NCBI GenBank assembly: GCA_905214905.1
Contig: CAJMNK010000046.1
Location: 1-17,745, forward strand
DNA length: 17,745 nt
From: an uncultured bacterium
GTDB taxonomy: Bacteria; Actinomycetota; Coriobacteriia; Coriobacteriales; Coriobacteriaceae
Direction of reading: 5' to 3'
In this document: piece by piece, positions 1 to 7,463 of the stretch
How positions within the stretch are numbered: position 1 is the stretch's first letter
Layout of the letters: each line of letters begins with the position of its first letter
The notes under the pieces: generated by a model
Told to the model about the DNA's origin: nothing
What the model saw: only the letters and a program-made list of their open reading frames with translations
Database searches by the model: none
Made by a program: the position numbers and the translations under genes

Positions 1-59
1 GAACGAGTCCCCATACCCCCGTTCGGTCAGATGCACCGCCGCGGTTTGTGTTTGTGCCG

Positions 60-65
60 TATAAT
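60..65 (+). promoter_or_regulatory. Candidate -10 box for hisS
   Basis: A perfect TATAAT hexamer lies 42 bases before the chosen hisS start. No convincing -35 hexamer is seen 16-18 bases upstream; the region instead carries a doubled TTTGTG (45-56). The call rests on the -10 match and its position alone. Confidence 0.45.
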
Positions 66-107
66 GACCGTTACCTATGACGCGATACAAAAGAAAGGTG
101 TTTGCCC

Positions 108-1421
108 ATGCAGGCACAGAAGGCGGAGGGAACCCGCGACCTTATCGGCGCTGAGATGCGCGCTTGGCAAAAGATGCAGCAGATCGCTGCCGGCGTGTTC
201 GAGCCGTTTGGCTTTAAGCCCATCGAGACGCCCGCCATCGAGCAGGTGGACGTGTTTGTCCACGGCATCGGCCAGTCGACCGACGTCGTGCGCAAGGAGA
301 TGTTCCGCGTGTTTAGCGGCGCCAACCTGGAGCGCGTCTTTACCGAGGGCACCGATACCAAGCTCAAGCCCAAGCAGCGCCTGGCGCTTCGTCCCGAGGG
401 CACGGCTGGCGTGGTGCGCGCCGTCGTGGAGAACAACTTGGTGCCCCAGGGCTCCACGCCGTTTAAGGCTTACTACGCCGAGGCCATGTTCCGTGGCGAG
501 CGTCCCCAGAAGGGTCGCCTGCGCCAGTTCCACCAGGTGGGCATCGAGTGGCTCGGTGCTCCCGATCCGGCGGCAGACGCCGAGTGCATCATTATGCTCA
601 TGGAGTTTTACAAGCGCCTGGGCTTCGATCTGTCCAAGCTCCGTCTGCTCATTAACTCGATGGGCGATGCCCAATGCCGTCCGGCCTATCGCGAGCAGGT
701 TAAGCAGTTCATTCTCGACCATGCCGATGAGATGTGCGACGAGTGCCGCGAGCGCGCCGAGCTTAACCCGCTGCGCGCCTTCGACTGCAAGAACGACCAC
801 TGCCGCGAGATCATGGCCGACGCCCCGCTGATGGGCGACAACCTGTGCGATGAGTGCCGCGAGCACTACGAGCAGGTCAAGCGCTATCTGGACGCCGCCG
901 GTATCGAGTACGTCGAGGATCCCACCCTGGTGCGCGGCCTGGACTACTACACCCGTACCGTCTTTGAGGTCGAGGCTCCCGGCGCCGGTGTCGGCTCCAT
1001 CGGTGGCGGCGGTCGCTATGACGGCTTGGTCGAGCTCGAGGGCGGCAAGCCCACGGCCGGCGTCGGCTTCGCCGTCGGTTTTGAGCGCGCCCTGCTGGCC
1101 CTGCAGGCCTTTGGCAGCGACCTGGGCGCCGATGAGACCCCGTGCGTCTACGTTGCCAACGCCGGCAAGGATCTGCGTCAGAACGTCTTTGCCATTACGC
1201 AGCAGCTTCGCGCCGCAGGGATCGTGACCGAGGCCGACTACCAGGGTCGTTCGCTCAAGGCCCAGTTTAAGCAGGCCGACAAGGTGGGCGCCAAGCTCAT
1301 CCTGGTCCTGGGTGGCGACGAGCTTGCCGCCGGCAAGGTCAAGGTGCGCGACATGCAGAGTCACGACGAGGTTCTCGTCGATTTGGCCAACGTGGTCGAG
1401 GCGGTTCGCGAGCGCCTGTAG
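108..1421 (+). CDS. hisS: Histidyl-tRNA synthetase
   Basis: This is a class II aminoacyl-tRNA synthetase that charges tRNA-His in the cytoplasm. The 437-residue length is normal for bacterial HisRS. Visible signatures are motif 2 with RPEGTAG at residues 95-101, the histidine-specific RGLDYYTRT at 276-284, the GGGGRYDGL glycine-rich segment shortly after, and a motif 3 region GVGFAVGFERAL. A C-terminal anticodon-binding domain follows (ITQQLRAAGI, then GRSLKAQFKQADK). The insertion domain carries several CxxC-like cysteine pairs, which is common in HisRS of Gram-positive lineages. The frame is also open from a TTG at 102, but ATG at 108 has the better spacing: an AAAGGTG ribosome-binding site ends 7 bases before it. 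The gene appears monocistronic, with a promoter-like box upstream and a terminator downstream. Confidence 0.97.
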   Translation: MQAQKAEGTRDLIGAEMRAWQKMQQIAAGVFEPFGFKPIETPAIEQVDVFVHGIGQSTDVVRKEMFRVFSGANLERVFTEGTDTKLKPKQRLALRPEGTAGVVRAVVENNLVPQGSTPFKAYYAEAMFRGERPQKGRLRQFHQVGIEWLGAPDPAADAECIIMLMEFYKRLGFDLSKLRLLINSMGDAQCRPAYREQVKQFILDHADEMCDECRERAELNPLRAFDCKNDHCREIMADAPLMGDNLCDECREHYEQVKRYLDAAGIEYVEDPTLVRGLDYYTRTVFEVEAPGAGVGSIGGGGRYDGLVELEGGKPTAGVGFAVGFERALLALQAFGSDLGADETPCVYVANAGKDLRQNVFAITQQLRAAGIVTEADYQGRSLKAQFKQADKVGAKLILVLGGDELAAGKVKVRDMQSHDEVLVDLANVVEAVRERL

Positions 1422-1479
1422 CGCATGTTTTTTGAGCTGCGGGGCTGCTAACGTGCCCTGCTCATGGAGAGCGATTGTT

Positions 1480-1515
1480 ACGGGGGTGTTTCGCTTTTAT
1501 GCGGAATGCCCCCGT
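1480..1515 (+). terminator. hisS terminator hairpin
   Basis: A 15-bp stem pairs 1480-1494 with 1501-1515 around a 6-base loop (TTTTAT). It includes a G5/C5 block and three G-U wobbles. It lies 58 bases after the hisS stop. The following T-tract is weak (TTTGCG). The right arm begins GCGGAATGC, a nonamer also present in the palindromic elements after ppc and larD. Confidence 0.7.
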
Positions 1516-1629
1516 TTGCGTATGCCGTCCACCGAGAAATACGACCATTTGGGGCAAAAACCCTTGCAATGCAGAAAATACTTTTGTGTGGTAAAGCGCA
1601 ATCAGCTCCGAAAGTTTTTGCCGAGTGCC

Positions 1630-1635
1630 TATAAT
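1630..1635 (+). promoter_or_regulatory. Candidate -10 box for ppc
   Basis: A perfect TATAAT lies about 45 bases before the ppc start and downstream of the hisS hairpin, so ppc probably has its own promoter. A consensus -35 is not evident. Confidence 0.5.
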
Positions 1636-1679
1636 GGATACCGCATGTTACGTGCATAGAAGGAGAAATGGGAGGAAAC

Positions 1680-4493
1680 GTGGCTGAGAACCTAAGCAAC
1701 CAGTCTGTACCCGAAGCCGCGGCGCGCGTCGCTGCCGTGGTCAACCGCCTCGTTAACCGAATCGGCTCAAATGCCGAATCCAAGGAGCGTCTCGCCGAGA
1801 TCGAGATCCCCGAGGAGCTGCGCGACAATCTGGCGCTGTTCTTGCGCCTGGAGCGCCGTGTGCTTAGCGAGTATGATCCCGAGATCGCGGACCTGTTCGA
1901 CAAGATTTTGACAGCCGAGATTGTGGCCAATGCCGGAAACCCCGGTAGCCGTGCTGCCGACGAGTCCGTTGACGAGCAGGGCGTGCCCACTGCCGACGAG
2001 CCAACCGCCGTGGCGTTTCGCAAAGTCGTCGATCTGATCGACAGCCTGCCGCTCGATAAACAGCAGGTTATCGTCCGCGCCTTTACGAGCTTCTTCCATC
2101 TGGCAAACCTGTCGGAGGAGAATTACCGTGTGGCGCAGCTGCGCGAGCTCGAGGCCGGTGCGTCGACCGATACCGAGGTCGATCCCGCCAACGAACTCAC
2201 CGTCGCCTATCACCAGTTGGTAAACGAGACGGGTGTCGAGGGTGCCAACGAGCTGCTCGGCAAGCTTGAGTTCCACCCTGTCTTTACCGCACATCCCACC
2301 GAAGCCCGTCGCAAGGCCGTCGAGGGCAAGATTCGCCGTATCTCCAACCTGCTGGAGGAGCGTCCGCGTCTGGGCGGCTCCGACCTGGTGGAGAACGAGC
2401 GCCATATGCTGCAGGAGATCGACGCCCTGGTGCGTACGAGCCCCATCGCGCTCAAGAAGCCCACGCCGGTCGAGGAAGCCGATACCATCATCGACATCTT
2501 CGATAACACGCTGTTCGACGTTATCCCCGTCATCTATCGTCGTTTTGACGACTGGGTGCTGGGCGACAAGGCCGGTACCGTGCCGCCGCTGTGCCCGGCG
2601 TTCTTCCATCCCGGCAGCTGGATCGGTTCCGACCGCGACGGTAACCCCAACGTCACCGCCAAGGTGAGCCGTGAGGTCGCCGCCAAGTATTTCACCCATA
2701 TGGTGCTCAAGCTCGAGGACAAGTGCCGCCGCATCGGCCGCAACCTGACGCTCGAGGCCACCTACAGCAAGCCGTCTGCCGAGCTCATCAACCTGTGGAA
2801 CCATCAGGTCGAGATGAGCACCCAGTACACGGCCCGCGCCGAGCTGATCTTCGAGCACGAGCCGCATCGCGCCGTCATGCTCGTCATGGCAGACCGTCTG
2901 AACGCCACCGTTCGTCGCATCACCGACACCATGTATCACAGCGCAGACGAGTTCCTGGATGACCTGCGTGTCGTTCAGCGCTCCCTGGCCGCCTGCGGTG
3001 CCGTTCGTGCTGCCTACGGCCCGGTCCAGACCATCATCTGGCAGGTCGAGTCCTTCGGCTTCCATATGGTCGAGATGGAGTTCCGTCAGCACTCCGTGGT
3101 GCACGCCCGCGCCCTCAAGGATATCCACGAGAACGGTATCCACGGCGATCTGCAGCCCATGACGCGCGAGGTCATCGATACCTTCCGTGCCATCGGCTCC
3201 ATCCAAAAGCGCTACGGCAAGAAGATGGCCCACCGCTACATCATCTCGTTTACCAAGAGCGCCCAGCATGTGGCCGACGTCTTTGAGCTTGCCCACCTGT
3301 CCTTTGCGCACGAGGAGGATGTCCCCGAGCTCGACGTGATCCCGCTGTTCGAGCAGCTCGAGGACCTCGAGGGCTGCGTCGACGTGCTCGACCAGATGCT
3401 TACGCTGCCCGTGGTGCAAAAGCGCCTTGCCCAGACCGACCGCCGCATGGAGGTCATGCTGGGCTATTCCGACTCCTCCAAGGACGCCGGTCCTACCACG
3501 GCCATGCTCGCGCTGCACTCCGCGCAGGAGCGCATTGCCAAGTGGGCCGAGAAAAACGATATCGACTTGGTGCTCATGCACGGTCGCGGCGGTGCCGTGG
3601 GCCGTGGTGGCGGCCCGGCCAACAAGGCCGTGCTGGCGCAGCCCAAGGGTTCGGTCAACTGCTTCTTTAAGCTCACCGAGCAGGGCGAGGTCATTTTTGC
3701 CCGTTACGGTAACCGCACGCTGGCTCAGCGCCATGTTGAGTCCGTTGCAGCCGCAACGCTTTTGCAGTCGGCCCCGAGTGTCGAGAAGACTAACACCGAG
3801 ACCACGCAGAAGTTCTGGGATATGGCCGAGAAGCTTAACGCCGCAAGCCATGAGCGCTATCTGGACCTGCTGAACACCGAGGACTTTACACCGTGGTTCT
3901 CGACCGTGACGCCGCTGACCGAGGTCGGTCTGCTGCCGATCGGGTCGCGCCCGGCCAAGCGCGGTCTGGGTGCCAAGTCGCTCGACGACCTGCGTACCAT
4001 TCCGTGGATCTTTAGCTGGAGCCAGGCACGCATCAATCTGGCCGCATGGTACGGCCTGGGCACCGCCTGCGAGCAGCTGGGCGATCTTGACCAGCTCAAG
4101 GCTGCCTACCAGGAGTGGCCGTTCTTCCGCACCTTTATCGACAACATCGAGATGTCGATCGCCAAGACCGACCAGCGCATTGCCAAGATGTATCTGCACC
4201 TGGGCGATCGCCAGGATCTGTCCGAGAAGGTCTTCACCGAGATGCAGCTCACCCGTAAGTGGGTCCTTGCCATCGTCGGTGACGAGTGGCCGTTACAGCG
4301 CCGCCGCGTGCTTGGCTGCGCTGTCCGCGTGCGCAACCCCTATGTCGACGCCCTGTCCATCGCACAGGTCCGCGCCCTTCGCGAGGTGCGTATGAACCAG
4401 GACGAGATGGCCGAGGAGAAGAAGGCCGAGTACATGAGCCTGATTCTTTCGACTGTGACCGGCGTCTCGGCAGGATTGCAAAACACGGGGTAA
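1680..4493 (+). CDS. ppc: Phosphoenolpyruvate carboxylase
   Basis: This anaplerotic enzyme makes oxaloacetate from phosphoenolpyruvate and bicarbonate in the cytoplasm, feeding the reductive TCA branch or aspartate synthesis. With the GTG start it has 937 residues, within the usual bacterial range. Key motifs are present: catalytic HPTE at 205-208, GSDRDGNP at 316-323, LGYSDSSKD at 594-602, the mobile-loop HGRGG at 634-638 followed by GRGGGP, and a C-terminal QNTG. Two in-frame starts compete. ATG at 1668 has AGGAG only 2 bases upstream, too close to act. GTG at 1680 has GGAGG 4 bases upstream and is preferred; the longer form would add four residues. The protein has no sign of truncation. 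A nested palindrome begins 23 bases after the stop. Confidence 0.97.
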   Translation: MAENLSNQSVPEAAARVAAVVNRLVNRIGSNAESKERLAEIEIPEELRDNLALFLRLERRVLSEYDPEIADLFDKILTAEIVANAGNPGSRAADESVDEQGVPTADEPTAVAFRKVVDLIDSLPLDKQQVIVRAFTSFFHLANLSEENYRVAQLRELEAGASTDTEVDPANELTVAYHQLVNETGVEGANELLGKLEFHPVFTAHPTEARRKAVEGKIRRISNLLEERPRLGGSDLVENERHMLQEIDALVRTSPIALKKPTPVEEADTIIDIFDNTLFDVIPVIYRRFDDWVLGDKAGTVPPLCPAFFHPGSWIGSDRDGNPNVTAKVSREVAAKYFTHMVLKLEDKCRRIGRNLTLEATYSKPSAELINLWNHQVEMSTQYTARAELIFEHEPHRAVMLVMADRLNATVRRITDTMYHSADEFLDDLRVVQRSLAACGAVRAAYGPVQTIIWQVESFGFHMVEMEFRQHSVVHARALKDIHENGIHGDLQPMTREVIDTFRAIGSIQKRYGKKMAHRYIISFTKSAQHVADVFELAHLSFAHEEDVPELDVIPLFEQLEDLEGCVDVLDQMLTLPVVQKRLAQTDRRMEVMLGYSDSSKDAGPTTAMLALHSAQERIAKWAEKNDIDLVLMHGRGGAVGRGGGPANKAVLAQPKGSVNCFFKLTEQGEVIFARYGNRTLAQRHVESVAAATLLQSAPSVEKTNTETTQKFWDMAEKLNAASHERYLDLLNTEDFTPWFSTVTPLTEVGLLPIGSRPAKRGLGAKSLDDLRTIPWIFSWSQARINLAAWYGLGTACEQLGDLDQLKAAYQEWPFFRTFIDNIEMSIAKTDQRIAKMYLHLGDRQDLSEKVFTEMQLTRKWVLAIVGDEWPLQRRRVLGCAVRVRNPYVDALSIAQVRALREVRMNQDEMAEEKKAEYMSLILSTVTGVSAGLQNTG

Positions 4494-4516
4494 TCGATAG
4501 CCCTGCGGCTCTCACC

Positions 4517-4643
4517 GGGACCCGATGGGTTTCCCTCTGAATGCGTCCTCGCACTTGAAGCCCCCTTATCCTGCTCCTTCGGAGCTGCGGATAAGGGGGC
4601 TTCGTGCTGCGGAATGCATTCAGAGGGAAACCCATCGGGTCCC
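4517..4643. repeat. Nested palindromic structured element, copy 1 (after ppc)
   Basis: The outer arms 4517-4544 and 4616-4643 are a perfect 28-bp inverted repeat. Inside them follow, in order: an asymmetric loop (G versus AT), a 3-bp TCC:GGA helix (4546-4548 with 4611-4613), an internal loop (TC versus TGC), a 4-bp helix GCAC:GTGC, a 2-base 5' bulge (TT), a perfect 15-bp helix (4557-4571 with 4589-4603), and a small GCTCC-TTC-GGAGC apical hairpin. No T-tract follows the inner helix, so it is not a standard intrinsic terminator. The same architecture recurs at 7190-7304 with different helix sequences. If transcribed it would be part of the ppc 3' end. Confidence 0.85.
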
Positions 4644-4940
4644 TTCGTCCTCGGTCTTCAGGGATTGGGGCTGAAGGGATTAAAGTGCGCTTCGCGCCTA
4701 ATGTGGAGTGCGGCGAGGGCTTCTTGCGTCCTGCGGAGTGCGCCGGAAAGTAAACATACGACAGCCCCTGCGATGTCCGGTCTTCGGCGGATTACTGGCT
4801 GGGGGAATAATGGCGCGCTTCGCGCGTTTGGAAAAGGCTTCGTGCTGCGGAATGCATTCAGAGGGAGACCCATCGGGCCCTTTTGTCCTCGGTCTTCGGG
4901 GATTGGGGCTGATGAGAATTAAGTGCGCTTCGCGCCTTAC
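4600..4940. repeat. Three imperfect ~119-bp tandem units
   Basis: Units begin near 4600, 4720 and 4838. Units 1 and 3 align without gaps over about 100 bases at an offset of 238 and differ at about nine positions. Unit 2 is more diverged. Each unit starts with CTTC and a CTGCGGA(A/G)TGC core (the right half of the nested palindrome), then a variable arm, then a GTC(C/CT)CGGTCTTC block, a G-rich segment, and a GCGC-TTC-GCGC mini hairpin. Unit 1 overlaps the right half of the complete palindrome; units 2 and 3 have no left arm of their own. No protein-coding gene is convincing in 4494-5104. Confidence 0.75.
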
Positions 4941-5104
4941 GACTGTAGCGGCTGCGGTCTCGTTTGGGATCGCGGCCGTTTTGTTGTGGGTCAAATATGA
5001 ACGTTGTGTTAATGAGTCGGTGGACGGTGGTGTTTTTCGGTGAGCGGCGTATCCTTCCAACGGTTTATCTAGTGTGTCAGTTGAAAGGAAGAGGGCGCTC
5101 ATCA

Positions 5105-6382
5105 TTGTTTGAATGTGAACTGCCGTTTGACCACAAGACGTTGCATCTGGAGCTCGAGGACAAGAACTTCGCGGGTGTGATGGAAGGTCATCAAAACGAG
5201 TTTAAGACCACGAAATCGCAGGAAGAGCTGGTGGAGGAGTCGCTTGCCAACCCTTACGGCTCGCCTTCGCTCGAGGAGCTTTGTGCTGGCAAGAAGGATA
5301 TTGTCATCATTAGCTCCGACCACACGCGTCCCGTTCCCTCGCGTGTGACGATGCCTATTCTGCTGCATCACATCCATTCCGCTGCGCCTGAGGCTCGCGT
5401 GCGTATTTTGGTTGCTACGGGTATGCACCGTCCGTCGACGCACGAGGAGCTCGTCAACAAGTACGGCGAGGAGATCGTTGCCAACGAAGAAATCGTTATG
5501 CACGTCGCGACTGACGACAGCATGATGAAAAAGATCGGCACCCTGCCTTCTGGTGGCGAGTGCATCATCAACAAGATTGCGGCCGATTGCGACCTGCTGC
5601 TTGCCGAGGGCTTTATTGAGCCGCACTTCTTTGCCGGTTTCTCTGGTAGCCGCAAGTCCGTCCTGCCTGGCATCGCCAGCTACAAGACCATCATGTACAA
5701 CCACAACGGTCAGTTTGTGAACGATTCCCACTCGCGTGCCGGCAACCTGTGCCACAACCACGTGAGCGAGGACATGTTTGCCGCCGCCGAGATGGCTCAC
5801 CTTGCCTTTGTGCTCAACGTGGTGCTCAACGGCAAGCACGAGGTCATTGGCTCCTTTGCCGGCGACATCCACAAGGCGCACGCGGCTGGCTGCGAGTTCG
5901 TGAAGAGCCTTGCCGGCGTTGAGCCCGTCGAGTGCGAGATCGCCATTACCACTAACGGCGGCTACCCCCTCGATCAGAACATCTATCAGGCTGTGAAGGG
6001 CATGTGCGCTGCCGAGGCCACGCTTCCCGAGGGCGGCGTGATCATCGACGTCGCCGGTTGTGCCGACGGTCACGGCGGCGAGGGCTTCTATCACAACATC
6101 GCCGACAACGATCCGGCAGAGTTTGAGCGCGCCTGTATCGATCGTCCTAAGGACGAGACCCTGCCCGATCAGTGGACGAGCCAGATCTTTGCCCGCATCC
6201 TGGCGCATCACCCCGTGATCATGGTCACCGACCTGTGCGATCACCAGATGCTCAAGGATATGCACATGACGCCGGTCAACACTATCGAGGAAGCGCTCAA
6301 GCTCGCCTTTGAGATGAAGGGTGCCGATGCCAAGGTCGCCGTCATCCCCGATGGCCTGGGTGTTGTTGTCGCACAGCACTAG
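5105..6382 (+). CDS. larA: Nickel-dependent lactate racemase
   Basis: LarA interconverts D- and L-lactate using a nickel-pincer nucleotide bound to a lysine. The frame is open from 4964, but a TTG at 5105 is chosen: an AGGAAGAGGG ribosome-binding site ends about 10 bases upstream, and homology to Lactiplantibacillus plantarum LarA begins at this point. With this start the protein has 425 residues (the family reference has 424), and key residues fall on the reference numbers as I recall them: D72 and R75 in SSDHTRPVPS, H108, H174, K184 (cofactor attachment), H200, Q295 and K298. The 59 bases before it contain no promoter I would defend. larD follows after 49 bases, suggesting co-transcription. 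Other LarA homologues act on other 2-hydroxy acids, but this near-complete match supports lactate. Confidence 0.95.
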   Translation: MFECELPFDHKTLHLELEDKNFAGVMEGHQNEFKTTKSQEELVEESLANPYGSPSLEELCAGKKDIVIISSDHTRPVPSRVTMPILLHHIHSAAPEARVRILVATGMHRPSTHEELVNKYGEEIVANEEIVMHVATDDSMMKKIGTLPSGGECIINKIAADCDLLLAEGFIEPHFFAGFSGSRKSVLPGIASYKTIMYNHNGQFVNDSHSRAGNLCHNHVSEDMFAAAEMAHLAFVLNVVLNGKHEVIGSFAGDIHKAHAAGCEFVKSLAGVEPVECEIAITTNGGYPLDQNIYQAVKGMCAAEATLPEGGVIIDVAGCADGHGGEGFYHNIADNDPAEFERACIDRPKDETLPDQWTSQIFARILAHHPVIMVTDLCDHQMLKDMHMTPVNTIEEALKLAFEMKGADAKVAVIPDGLGVVVAQH

Positions 6383-6391
6383 TGCGCGGCT

Positions 6392-6406
6392 TAAACGAAT
6401 CGTTTA
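6392..6406. promoter_or_regulatory. 15-base palindrome between larA and larD
   Basis: TAAACGA-A-TCGTTTA is a perfect inverted repeat around one central base, 26 bases before the larD start. It could be an operator or a minor RNA hairpin affecting larD expression. No matching second site was found in the window. Confidence 0.35.
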
Positions 6407-6431
6407 TAACCGACAAGAAAGATAAGGTTTT

Positions 6432-7163
6432 ATGCTTACCAAACTCCTCTGCGAATTCGGCGCAACGGCCCTCATGATCGTCTTTGGCGTGGGTGTTCAC
6501 TGCGATACCGTGCTCAAGGGCACCAAGTATCAGGGCTCCGGCCATATGTTTGCCATCACCACCTGGTCCTTTGGCATCTCGGTCTGCCTGTTTGTCTTTG
6601 GTGGCGCTGTGTGCATGAACCCCGCCATGGTGCTTGCCCAGTGCATCGTCGGCCTGGTGCCGTGGGGCAACTGCATCCCCTTCATGCTTGCCGATATGCT
6701 CGGCGGCTTTGTGGGTGCCGTGATCGCTTGGTTTATGTATGCCGATGAGTTCAAGGCTTCCGAGGGCGTCGTCGACCCCATTGCCCAGCGCAACATCTTC
6801 TCGACCAACCCCACCACCGAGGGCACGAACTATGCTCGTAACTTCTTCTGCGAGGCTATCTGCACCTTCGTGTTCATCAGCGCCATCCTTGCTGCCGCTA
6901 GCCGCGCCGGCGAGAACGTTCTGATGCTCGCAATCTGCGTCGGCCTGATCGTTTGGGCTGTCGGCATGGGCATGGGCGGCATCACCGGCTTCGCCATGAA
7001 CCAGGCTCGTGACCTTGGTCCTCGCATGGCCTATCAGGTGCTGCCGATTAAGAACAAGGCCGACAACAACTGGAAGTACGGCCTGCTTGTTCCTGGCATC
7101 GCGCCGTTTGTCGGTGCTATTGTGGCCGCGCTGTTTGTGCATGGCTTCTTGGGCATGTTCTAG
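6432..7163 (+). CDS. larD: MIP-family channel, probable lactic acid channel
   Basis: This is a membrane channel of the aquaporin/glycerol facilitator family, 243 residues with about six hydrophobic segments. The first pore motif is NPA at 63-65; the second is NQA at 190-192 within MNQARDLGPR, where the usual form is NPA. R193 is the expected selectivity-filter arginine. In L. plantarum the lar operon includes a GlpF-type channel, LarD, that passes lactic acid, and the position 49 bases after larA supports that role here. Glycerol or other small neutral solutes remain possible. The start ATG has AAGG 4 bases upstream. The gene is followed by a structured element containing a bidirectional terminator. 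Confidence 0.88.
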   Translation: MLTKLLCEFGATALMIVFGVGVHCDTVLKGTKYQGSGHMFAITTWSFGISVCLFVFGGAVCMNPAMVLAQCIVGLVPWGNCIPFMLADMLGGFVGAVIAWFMYADEFKASEGVVDPIAQRNIFSTNPTTEGTNYARNFFCEAICTFVFISAILAAASRAGENVLMLAICVGLIVWAVGMGMGGITGFAMNQARDLGPRMAYQVLPIKNKADNNWKYGLLVPGIAPFVGAIVAALFVHGFLGMF

Positions 7164-7189
7164 TCGAAGGCTACATAGTTGTCCGCCGT

Positions 7190-7304
7190 CCGCATGGGGT
7201 AACTTCCCAGCGCGTCCTCGGACATGCAAAAAGGCTCGCTGCGCACTTCGTGCGGCGAGCCTTTTTGCGTCCTGCGGAATGCGCTGGGAAGTTACCTCAT
7301 GCGG
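7190..7304. repeat. Nested palindromic structured element, copy 2 (after larD)
   Basis: The outer arms 7190-7213 and 7281-7304 form a 24-bp helix with one G-U pair. Going inward there is a G versus AT loop, a TCC:GGA helix (7215-7217 with 7276-7278), a TC versus TGC loop, a 4-bp GGAC:GTCC helix, a 2-base 5' bulge (AT), a 14-bp inner helix (7226-7239 with 7255-7268), and an apical CGCAC-TTC-GTGCG hairpin. The internal loops are identical in sequence to those of the element at 4517-4643, while the helices differ by compensating changes. It starts 26 bases after the larD stop. Confidence 0.85.
7226..7268. terminator. Bidirectional intrinsic terminator between larD and tetR
   Basis: A 14-bp perfect stem bounded by A5 on the left and T5 on the right surrounds a short apical hairpin, so it has a T-tract in either direction. 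It fits termination of larD on the plus strand and of the larB-larC-tetR transcript on the minus strand. The rest of the gap, 7305-7463, contains nothing I can assign. Confidence 0.85.
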
Positions 7305-7463
7305 CCAGCTGTGGGATCTTTGCTGCGCTCGAGCAAGCAACCCAACATATATCTGAATTTGGATGTGAGGGGCTTGTTGCTGATAGGGGCGTTGAGCTGT
7401 TGTTGACACTTTGGGATGCGTGGCGCCCTGGGTTGGGGTGATGCTTTGGGATGAGCTTCTTAC

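Noticed and set aside
75..1364. Long antisense frames opposite hisS, ppc (about 810 codons), larA, aspS and feoB (about 745 codons)
   Set aside because: They are shadows of biased third-position use in GC-rich genes, show no recognisable domains, and the sense-strand proteins are unambiguous.
4614..5043. Small frames of 102 and 111 codons in the ppc-larA gap
   Set aside because: They run through the palindromic repeats, lack ribosome-binding sites and recognisable protein features, and repeat the same residues because the DNA is repeated.
4494..5104. CRISPR array in the repetitive gap
   Set aside because: The units are about 119 bp, imperfect, without uniform short repeats and unique spacers, and no cas gene is near.
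7403..7408. Consensus-like TTGACA on the plus strand
   Set aside because: There is no -10 box at a suitable distance, and it would drive transcription antisense into tetR.
7409..7453. Direct repeat of CTTTGGGATG, 35 bases apart
   Set aside because: Only two copies with no other structure; no feature explains it and chance is plausible.
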